The notes under the pieces are model-generated. The model saw only the letters and a list, made by a program, of their open reading frames with translations, did not search any database and was not told the DNA's origin. From assembly GCA_963576475.1 (NCBI GenBank), contig OY754980.1, positions 31,744,431 to 31,808,430 on the forward strand: a stretch of DNA of 64,000 nt. The letters are read 5' to 3'. Each line of letters begins with the position of its first letter. The stretch's first letter is position 1. The stretch comes from Molanna angustata (lineage: Eukaryota; Arthropoda; Insecta; Trichoptera; Molannidae). The position numbers and the translations under genes were made by a program. This document shows, piece by piece, positions 43,225 through 51,975 of this stretch.

Positions 43225-43405
43225 AAAGTGGAGGCCATGGTAATACAAAACGGTTGTCGGTCGGCCACAGAAGAGATGGGCCGACGATATTGTTGTGGTC
43301 GCCGGAAAGAAATGGATTGAAGCGGCACAGAATAGAGGAAAATGGAGACAGATGGAAGAGGCCTACATCCAGCAGTGGAGGGAAGGCTAGGAAGAAGAAG
43401 AAGGA
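43225..43405 (+). pseudogene. RTE-type 3' end
   Basis: Frame reads GRPQKRWADDIVVVAGKKWI then EAAQNRGKWRQMEEAYIQQW and REG before a stop at 43388, followed by (GAA)n. Typical lepidopteran RTE terminus, intact for about 45 codons and 5'-truncated. Confidence 0.8.
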
Positions 43406-43915
43406 TACCTGGCAGTGCGCAGCTGAGCAATAGCCTTTTTGCTGTCTATTATAGTTCAAAATTGTATACCTATTTCTTTTTTTTTTTAATTTATACGATG
43501 TGTGAATGATTTTATTTGACTTATCAGTGGACGAATTTGTTTGTAAATAATATATTTTCACTGTTGTAACTACGGACGGTAAATCCATAAAAGTAAAATA
43601 TCTTGAAAATTGAAGTTATTCAAGTTGACGAAATCGAATTTACTCCCGATCAACCACGAATAATAAATAATATGAGATGATTCTTCAATAAGTTGCTAAG
43701 AACCAACACAGATGGTATCATGATCTCTTTTTATACACTCGTGCTATTAATGTAATAGCACATTTATGAAACGTATTAAATCTGTAATACTTAATTTATA
43801 TCACACAAAAAGATGGATATATCTTTATTACAAAAAATAATATACCTACATCGATTAATTTTCATTCTCCTATACATTCTTTTCGTGATATTTTTGTAAA
43901 TTATCTTCATTTTTG
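43406..43915. other. Spacer, no recognised feature
   Basis: No gene or repeat recognised in about 500 bases. Confidence 0.4.
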
Positions 43916-44445
43916 TAGGAGGTCTTACAACACCTTTATTTCGAACTACTACAGCACAACATCATTATATATATAAAGGCATTAAATTATTTAACAACCT
44001 ACCAATAAATATTAGAACAGAAACAAATTACAAATTATTTAAAGATAAACTCAAGATACTTTGAAACACTCTCCCTCATATTCCATTCTATAAAATTGCT
44101 ATTTTTGTGGTTAATTTTTATTTTTCTATGTAGGTACCTGTTGTAATTTTAATGTTGGTGTTTTCTTGATTTGGATGTATTTTTTTTTTGTTCTTTCTAT
44201 ATTCTGTTCTGAAATTGTGTCCTTTTTTTATATATAATTGTTAATTGATTTGTTTTATATATTTTATAAGATTTATTTTATGTATTTTTTGTGAAGTATT
44301 CATATAATGTAAGCAAAGAGCCGCTGCCTTCCTAAACACAAGCTTCTAGCTTAAATTAGGAAAGGAAATATTAATATGTTGATATATATAACCAAATGTT
44401 TGTAAACGTATATATTGTATAATAAATAATTTTTTTTTTAGTTTA
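43916..44445 (+). pseudogene. LINE ORF2 C-terminus and 3' UTR
   Basis: Frame reads GGLTTPLFRTTTAQHHYIYK, GIKLFNNLPINIRTETNY and KLFKDKLKIL before a stop at 44063, the end of a CR1/Jockey-type ORF2. UTR of about 370 bases follows, containing AGCTTCTAGCTTAAATTAGG and ending in AATAAATAATTTTTTTTT at about 44420. Confidence 0.6.
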
Positions 44446-45119
44446 AGCTTTATTTTATTTTACATATCTATTGTCAGTTGTTTGTACATAGTTATAAATT
44501 GTATAATTCTATCGATAAATATGCAGTCGATATTTATATATTTATATTTTTATACATCTTCTTCTACATAATATAAACAAATATAATAGTACACTGGGAT
44601 ATTCTGAATAACTATATTGTAGCTTATTTCTAAAAGGATGTTGTGTGAATTTACATGTACCTACGCATTAAATGGTTTTTAAATTGATTTATTTTGTTAC
44701 TTTTTATTTCACTCTTGTTTATACTTCCTTTTGGTGAAACTAATGTTTATTTAATACTAAGTAACTTATTATTAACCATTTATGGAAACTTAGCTGGTTA
44801 TTATTTTTTTTTTGTACTATAACAATATTCTTCTTCTATAATTTTTTTGTTTGTGATAGGTAACTTTCTGTTCTGTTTTTTTAATACTGTTTTATTTTGT
44901 ATCATACATAATGTTTAATTTTTAATTTTCTTATTGTTAGATAGTTAAGTTTTGATTATTTAGCCATAAAAACCCACTGATAATCATAAATAGCTCTAAG
45001 AATCTTGTATATATTCAGAAACATAAAATGAGGTCTTTATTATGAAATGCGTTATATTTACACAACTGTTTGTTACCTTCGTAAATAAATAAGAAAATAA
45101 ACCATCAGCCGTTTCCCTA
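44446..45119. other. AT-rich spacer
   Basis: No gene or repeat recognised in about 670 bases. Confidence 0.4.
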
Positions 45120-45470
45120 TTTAAGGTTGGTAGAGAGAACCGAACACCAGACTCTTTTACCATCGTCATACACTTTTTGCCTCATTTACATTCACACATC
45201 GCGTCATACATGCACTCAAAATATTTCAAAATCTCTTCTCGGCCGACTCTCTCACTCTTTTCAGTCTTGTATTATGTACTTTACTTGTCGGGCGTTCGTT
45301 GTTCATTCCCTCTACATGTCCGAACCATCGCAAAGCATTTGTCTTCATTTTCACAATATGCCTTTCAATCTGAGATTCTTTCTGATATCCTAATTCCTTA
45401 TCATATCATATTTTTTTTGTCACACTTAAAGATAGCTTTTAAGTTTTTTGTCTGTAAAATTTGTTCCACG
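45120..45470 (-). pseudogene. RTE family A relic
   Basis: Inverted family A tail: from 45330 down, HVEGMNNER, then a decayed ESAEKRF...ILSACMTRCVNVNEAKSV stretch, a short gap and VFGSL at about 45140. Decayed but in order. Confidence 0.55.
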
Positions 45471-46221
45471 ATGATGTTTATTTTCTTTATTCGAAAAATG
45501 CTATTTTTTCGATATTTAAATTAAATAATAAATATCTGAAATTATCTCGGTTAGTGTAGAAGAAACGTATCAATCTTTAGTATGGTGGGATAGGCAAACC
45601 TGATACAATTCTCTCTCGTATCCTCTCAGAGATTGGAAAATGTGACGAGATGTCTCCATTGACGTTGCGAACGTAAAGCGGGTGCTGAGCCATCTCCTAC
45701 TACAAACAAACAAACAAACATACCAACCAACAAGATATATTTTGAATTTTCCACAGAGAAATCTTTAAAAATCAAGTCTCCATAGATTCCAACAAGCAGA
45801 GATTGACAACATAACACTTATGTATATCATATGGTTTATTTATTTATTTTCATTTTATTTTATTATTATTACACAAAACAAATATAACTATATAATTGAC
45901 TAATAACGCCCCACTATGCAAAAGCCTGTTCGGGGACTGTTATTTTACACAGTTGAGTATCTTTATTCAGCTGTTATTTTCATATTTTCACATGTTATAA
46001 TAGAATAGTAAACAAGAGCAAACAAAAAATATTTAAAATGAATGATAATGCTTACACAAAAATAATCAACTGTACAAAATATCGAAAAAAAAAACAAATA
46101 AAAATAGTATTGACAGAAAAAAATGAGAATAGAAATATGACATTATAAATATGACATGTCTGAAGGGTCAGAAGTCACGGGCGGATAACCACCTCCGCAT
46201 AGTGCCTACCTGATATCTTTA
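45471..46221. other. Spacer; possible minus-strand LINE 3' UTR
   Basis: 45836-46140 begins with (TTTA)n on the plus strand, the position of an (AAAT)n tail of a minus-strand retroposon, but no coding end is recognised. AACAAACAAACAAACATACC near 45705 is a short AAAC repeat. Confidence 0.35.
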
Positions 46222-47251
46222 TCCAACTGTCGATTTGTTCAGGAGAACTTTGTTCTCTTAACATATCGACAATGTATCAAGCCAGAATACGCGAGAATTG
46301 TATGGAGAGGTCTACTTTTTTCACGGCTTTTCCAACTTTGAAGTCAAAAAACACCAACTTAGAGGCTTCGCAGCATATATGTTCCATACACGGATTTACT
46401 CATAATTCGGAGTAGAACATTTCGTGTGTCTGTGTGTGTGTGTGTCTGTGTGTGTGTGTGTGTGTATGTCTGTGTGTGTGTGTCCGTCCCCCCCTTATAA
46501 CTTTTGATCCGCTCAATTTACAGAGCCTAAAATTTCAGAATATATAAAAAGTTACAGGCCTACAAAATTTTTATACTCGGAATTTTGAATTTTTGTTTCA
46601 GTCAGGGGTTATCAACTTTTGAATTTTTATTTTATTTTTCCCTATATCTCAGAAACCATAAAAGCTAGAACGCTGAAAATTGGTATAAACATATACAAAT
46701 ACAAAATCTCAAATTAGTTTTTTCAAAAAAATTCCAGGGTTTCTCAAACATTTTTTATTAAGAATAGTATTTTTTTTATGATAAATTTATGAGTTTAACT
46801 GCCTATATTTCCATTTTTTTTTTAAATATCGAAAAAAGCCGAAACACCCCAACTAGATAATTTAATTTTATATAAAAAATATTTACATTGTAGCAGTACA
46901 TCTCAAATTTTTTTTAACAATTTTTATAAAAATTGAATTTAGTGACGACATCGCTTCATACAATTTGTATGGTAGTCACCTATACACAATATCAAAGAAG
47001 ACTTAATAGTTTGATACTTCATCTCTAAACATACAATATACATATACCATCATGCTGTTTTCATATTCCGGGTAGGAAAAAAAGACTGACCTCCATACTA
47101 TCCTATCTTGACTACCTAGGTACATGTGTTGTATAGAAAACTAAATATCATAAAATAATAAATAATTTGTATTTATGGGTTTGGTACTTATTCTTCAACT
47201 ATACATACTATCGCTGTCGACAGTTGGATCTCATGTGTTACATGCAACTAG
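46222..47251 (+). mobile_element. Helitron-like non-autonomous element, full-length copy (1030 bp)
   Basis: Starts TCCAACTGTCGA after an A, ends with hairpin CATGTGTTACATG and CTAG (47248-47251) before a T, as expected for Helitron insertion between A and T. TCGACAGTTGGA (47218-47229) is the exact inverse of the 5' terminus, an asymmetric inverted repeat like that of Helentron/HINE elements. The 5' region is palindromic (GAGAAC...GTTCTC). A (TG)n tract occupies 46430-46482. No open frame. It is the reference for the interrupted copy at 10925. Confidence 0.85.
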
Positions 47252-48295
47252 TATTTTATTAAATTATCTATTTATTTTCACATACACGGCTTCACGCCAT
47301 TATACAAATTCATTCATAAAAACACTTAATTACAACAAAAAATCAAAAATCAAGTATTTTTCTTTTAATATATAGATACATAATTCAATTTTAACACAAA
47401 TTACAATATTAGGACACAAGTTAATTAATAAAGATAATAAAAAAAACAAAGAAACAATAAAAACACATTTCAAGTATGACATTCATAAGTAACAATACAA
47501 TAAATTACTCACCATAAAAATTATCAGTCAATACTCGCTTGTACATAGCTAGGGAATCTGAAAAAAATGTCAGTTTATATTAGCATATTTACTTCCCAAT
47601 ATATGCTATCTTAATGTTGGGGAATCAAATAAGCATTTAGTACCGACATTATCATAGTAGAAAGCCACGCTCTGCCTTGTACCTTTCATCGAAATGTGGT
47701 ACAATATCGATTGAGTTAAATCTGGCGAGTCATAAATACTCCTGACTATTTTATACAGCATTATTAAAATTTGCCATTATTTTTCTGTCGGACAACCTCT
47801 GTAACCCGTAGAGACAGAATATAGTCATAATTTAAGTTTTCTAATGGTATTTTCAGTTTAAAATATTTATGATACGTATGAACTTATTCCTGCTACATAT
47901 CAGTACTTGATCGCACACGACCATGAGCGGATGTCATATCGGACTTCATTGCGATTGTCGCCAATAGAAGTGCTCGCTATTATCGATCTAGGGTGGATGC
48001 CTTCGAAGTCTGCTGCGATCGATATGATGCGCTATCGCGACTGATCTAGGGTGAATTCATTCGGAGTTTGCTGTAGTCAATCGACATACCGTGCTGTGCC
48101 CCTACATCATCTACGCATCTTTCGTCGGACTGGATGAGCGATCTAGACAAGGATTTCTTCTGTACTGGGAAAGAGATCTCTTTTCTCGATCCTTTTCTTC
48201 ATGTCCCTCATTCACCATATCGCCGTGAATAACGCGTCGTGACAAATTGCAATTATTTACATTATAATACAGTCCACTAATCTCTTATTATTATG
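47252..48295. other. Spacer with a GC-richer patch
   Basis: 47930-48240 is GC-richer and holds a loose duplication of about 63 bp built around GATCTAGGGTG (about 47988 and 48046). It could be part of an LTR or an old host sequence. No gene is recognised. Confidence 0.35.
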
Positions 48296-48415
48296 TCTGT
48301 GTGTGTCCCCTTATAACTTTTGATCCGCTCAATTTACAGAGCCCAAAATTTTAAAATATATAGATATTAAAAGACCTACAAAACTTTTGTACTCAGAATT
48401 TTGAATTTTTGTTTC
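48296..48415 (+). mobile_element. Helitron-like element, internal fragment
   Basis: GTGTGTGTCCCCTTATAACT, TTGATCCGCTCAATTTACAG and GAATTTTGAATTTTTGTTTC match the middle of the copy at 46222. Both termini are missing. Confidence 0.7.
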
Positions 48416-49600
48416 AGTCTCTTGTTGCAATCTATAATTTCGGCGCTCACACAGTTCCACTTCACTTTGTGTACGAATCCCCTGACGTCAAGTCGTATAA
48501 AACTTATGTCAGGTCTGTATATTCCTTACTCTGTGAAATTCTTTTACTACAGTGCTTTCTTTTTTATTAGACCTCCCATTGTGTAAATATTTTTCTCGTG
48601 GATAATATAATTTTTACTTTCATAATTTGATTAAAACATTATGAAAACATTATTTTACGAAATGGTTTGTCACCACTGTCCAACGATACCGACCCAACCC
48701 CATGAAAGTCGTACGGCAACCGTCGTTGAGTGCACAAAAACGCCTACAAAATTTCATTAAAATAAGAAAAGAAAAGAATCTTCCAACAAAATGTTTATTC
48801 ATCGAGGACCCCAGCCCTTTCCTATCTTTCCTTCTCTTTTGTTTCCCTTTGTGTCGCTGATAATTAGTTTCATTTCTTTCTTTTTTTTTTCTTTACATTT
48901 TTGGTCCTCTGTTAATTCATTTAAAATCTCCTTTCCACTCCTTTGAAGTAAGATAAATAAATACATTTTTATATCAATACGAAACTCGTTCTTTATAATT
49001 CATAAAAAAATTTAATTGAGTTTTGATACGATGTAAAAAAAATATGTAACCGTACCAATCCACGTGCCTCGTGGTATATACATATTTACGTAGCCATGAT
49101 ATTATTTTTACTAACATTAGTTTGTGCATTGTAATTTACGTAGCCATGATATAATTTTTAATTTTAACATTAGTTTGTGCATTGTAATTAATACCAGAAT
49201 ACCTAATTTACAAATATAATTTTCTTGCTGTTTGCTTCTTTCTTTAACTTTTGCTATTAAAATTTCAAATTTTAACCAGAGTAATACTTGATGTTCCTTT
49301 TCTCCTCGTGTTTCGAATGTACCCGCCCAATGATACAAAAAGAAAAAATTAATAAATTGAACAAAGTAAAGTATGTATCGCTAGAACGACGATGTCATTC
49401 TTTTTATTCTTCAATTCTCTAAATGCATTTTTTCTTTTCTTTTCAGGTAAGTTTTGATTCATCATCCATAATTGAAATCTCCTATTTGGAAACACTCACT
49501 TTTATTTGTAGGTATGTGAAATATTTGATTATCATTTGTTTTATTTGAAATTGTTATATATTTTTAGTATATTGAAAAAATAAACGTTCTCAAATTATGG
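48416..49600. other. Spacer, no recognised feature
   Basis: A direct repeat of about 50 bases (TTTACGTAGCCATGATAT at about 49084 and 49135) is visible. The 73-codon minus frame at 49117-49338 has no recognised motif. Confidence 0.4.
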
Positions 49601-49716
49601 TAATATAGAGATATATTCATCCTTCAGTTGAGATCGGATCTCTTAATCGAGGGATTAGCATAGTCATTATCGTCATTCGTTTCTGGGTGAAGTCGAAGTA
49701 AACAGGCATCAAAAAA

Positions 49717-50595
49717 ATGAAAACTAACAAACCTCAAGGCAAATCCCCGCTAACACAGCATTGCACCAAATTCGACGATTTAAGTCATGATAAATCACTG
49801 ATAACTATTGATTATAATGCGGCATCAAAGTACTCTAATGAACTTGAGAACTTGAAAACAACACTTATAAGCCATATAAATATTAAACTGGAGGAAACCA
49901 ACAAAAAATGGCAGGAAATTTCTGATCAAAACACCACTATTATAAATAGTATCAACTTTATAAGTGCACAGTATGAAGATATTCTAAATAAAGTACATGA
50001 CATTGAAGTTAGATGTAAAAAACTTGAATCGGAGAAGCTTGAGAAGGAGGAAATAATAAACAAACTGGATAAACTAGAGAGTAAAATTCAAAACCTGGAA
50101 TACCAGAAGATTGCAAATGAAATAGAAATTCGTGGATGTCCGGAAGATTTAAATGAAACTACCCAGGATTTAATAAACAATACTGTCAAACTTATCTCTA
50201 CAATCAACTGCAATGATGTCAAGTCAACGGATATTCTTTCTATAATGAGGGCAAAGCAACACCACTCCAAAACTACACCTCGTTCAATAATTATTAAATT
50301 TGCTAATAAATTATCTCGCGATGCCATCTTAAAACAGGTAAAAATATTTAATAAATCAAATCCAACGCAGAAGTTAAATACATCTCACTTCAAGAACACA
50401 GAAAAATCAGCTCCACTGTTTATATCAGAGCATATTACCCCTAAAACTAAATTTTTGTTAGCAAAAACTAGGAAAATTGCTATAGATAAAAATATTAAAT
50501 ATGTTTGGATACAAGATGGCTCTATATGCACAAGAAAAATTGAAAATGATAGATTATTTCGAATTAAAAACGAAGCAGATTTATCTAAACTTTAA
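49717..50595 (+). CDS. Retrotransposon ORF1 protein, 292 residues, coiled coil plus FP-like domain
   Basis: RNA-binding/chaperone-type protein of the LINE. Residues about 35-130 are a charged heptad-rich coiled coil (ENLKTTLISHINIKLEE, VRCKKLESEKLEKEEI, KLDKLESKIQNLE), which should trimerise or oligomerise it. Residues about 136-290 follow the pattern IEIRGCPE, RSIIIKFANKLSRDAIL, FISEHITPKTKFLLAKTRK and KYVWIQDGSICTRK, as in the Baculo_FP-type region found in many insect LINE ORF1 proteins. No CCHC zinc knuckle is present. The ATG at 49717 follows seven As and gives the longest frame. The next frame overlaps its last 95 bases. Confidence 0.8.
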   Translation: MKTNKPQGKSPLTQHCTKFDDLSHDKSLITIDYNAASKYSNELENLKTTLISHINIKLEETNKKWQEISDQNTTIINSINFISAQYEDILNKVHDIEVRCKKLESEKLEKEEIINKLDKLESKIQNLEYQKIANEIEIRGCPEDLNETTQDLINNTVKLISTINCNDVKSTDILSIMRAKQHHSKTTPRSIIIKFANKLSRDAILKQVKIFNKSNPTQKLNTSHFKNTEKSAPLFISEHITPKTKFLLAKTRKIAIDKNIKYVWIQDGSICTRKIENDRLFRIKNEADLSKL

Positions 50596-51214
50596 TAACT
50601 ATATATTACACATTGTTCCCTACTTCCATTACAATTTAATACCAAGCGATATTTTGTTAGTTTTTGTCATAAATTATTGTATAAACTTTAATGTGTATAC
50701 GTGTGTGGATTTATTGTTATTGTATTTAGGGTTAAAATTTAATAATTTCGAACACCGAACACACTTTGTAGCGTTGGAATTTCACAAACTGTTATATTAT
50801 TATATATATTTTGATACAGAGCATCTTAAAATATCACTTTTTTACCTTCTATATGAACTAATACTAAATACTGCATATATTTCCGTCGCAAAAAACATAT
50901 TATTATATAATAGAGCGTCTACAGTAAATATCGATTATATAACGAAAACGTTAACACTACCCACATCGATGCGTTTTTTATACCACTGCCTGAACTTACT
51001 TGTAAAGGGACAAATTAAGTATTTGGTAAAGGTTTTAATATGTATTCACAGATGTCACTATTTTGATATCATATATTCAGTAAGAATATTAAAAATAATT
51101 GCTGATAGTTTAATGTTATTGATAATCAAATCTTTAATTGTCTTTTTTTTTGCAAATTTTTTACACAGATGTCAGAACGTACTTACTTATTATTCTTATT
51201 CATGTACAAATTGA
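50501..51214 (+). CDS. Extra open frame between ORF1 and ORF2 (a), 237 residues, hydrophobic
   Basis: Starts with ATG inside ORF1 in another frame, overlaps it by 95 bases and stays open for 237 codons. Composition is dominated by Leu, Ile, Phe, Tyr and Asn with several membrane-like stretches (DILLVFVINYCINF, YTCVDLLLLYLGL, LMLLIIKSLIVFFFANFL). I recognise no family. With roughly 73 percent AT, a stop is expected about every 13 codons, so this length is unlikely by chance. The first 32 codons, however, are constrained by ORF1. It could be one gene with the next frame, joined by a frameshift near 51170-51210. Expression is untested. Confidence 0.35.
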   Translation: MFGYKMALYAQEKLKMIDYFELKTKQIYLNFNNYILHIVPYFHYNLIPSDILLVFVINYCINFNVYTCVDLLLLYLGLKFNNFEHRTHFVALEFHKLLYYYIYFDTEHLKISLFYLLYELILNTAYISVAKNILLYNRASTVNIDYITKTLTLPTSMRFLYHCLNLLVKGQIKYLVKVLICIHRCHYFDIIYSVRILKIIADSLMLLIIKSLIVFFFANFLHRCQNVLTYYSYSCTN

Positions 51215-51957
51215 TATTCCTGAGAAGTATATTTTTTGAGGTAAAATTTATTAAAGCTGTAATAACACTTATATATTATATCATAAAAAGTAAAATTCGT
51301 AAAAAGGTTCATGTATGTTATGCAGTATTTATATTATGTGTGAGATTTAATTTTATGTCAAAAATAAATAATGTATGTTGCATTGCAAATTGCCATATGA
51401 TGTATTACTGGAGTATATTATGTTACTGTACAAATTGCCTTATTATATTGTATTATTGTATTTACTTAAACACCATGGTGAGTAGATTATATCTTGAGTT
51501 CGGCCTACTACATAAATCACCAATCATAAATTTTATTCCTATGCATTTTAAGGGAAATGACAATGTAATATATGCAGAGAAAAATTTTCATAATATCACT
51601 GTTCAATACTCAATATTAGTATGTTCTTATTTGTTATTGGTATTCGTGTATAAATTTATATCCTTCAAATGTATAGTATCATATTTTCAGGTGATATTAA
51701 ATGAAATTGTATTAACACTTATATATTATATCATCAAACAAAATCGTGAGAAAGTTCATGTATATGTTAGATATAATTTAATGTCAAAAATATCACTGGT
51801 GGATGTTCTATTGTATTATAATATTTTGAATGAGAAAAACCAACTGTTGAATATTATATTACATATTATCTCTGTACGTTGCAGTTGTTCTCTGTGCACT
51901 ACTCGTAGGGAGTCCTCCTTGGTACTATTGTTTTTTTTTTTTTTTTTTTTTTCTTAA
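51169..51957 (+). CDS. Extra open frame between ORF1 and ORF2 (b), 262 residues, hydrophobic, internal repeat
   Basis: ATG at 51169 overlaps the previous frame by 46 bases. The stop is 18 bases before the ORF2 start and is in the same frame as ORF2, so readthrough would join them. Residues about 6-66 and 154-208 are related: YLLFLFMYK / YLLLVFVYK, VITLIYYIIK / VLTLIYYIIK, KKVHV / EKVHV, FNFMSKI / YNLMSKI. Conservation of a duplicated block in frame favours coding. The end is a T-rich run coding Phe repeats (51929-51951). Function unknown; membrane association is suggested by composition only. Confidence 0.35.
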   Translation: MSERTYLLFLFMYKLIFLRSIFFEVKFIKAVITLIYYIIKSKIRKKVHVCYAVFILCVRFNFMSKINNVCCIANCHMMYYWSILCYCTNCLIILYYCIYLNTMVSRLYLEFGLLHKSPIINFIPMHFKGNDNVIYAEKNFHNITVQYSILVCSYLLLVFVYKFISFKCIVSYFQVILNEIVLTLIYYIIKQNREKVHVYVRYNLMSKISLVDVLLYYNILNEKNQLLNIILHIISVRCSCSLCTTRRESSLVLLFFFFFFFS

Positions 51958-51975
51958 TGTTTCATTTCCTTCCAA

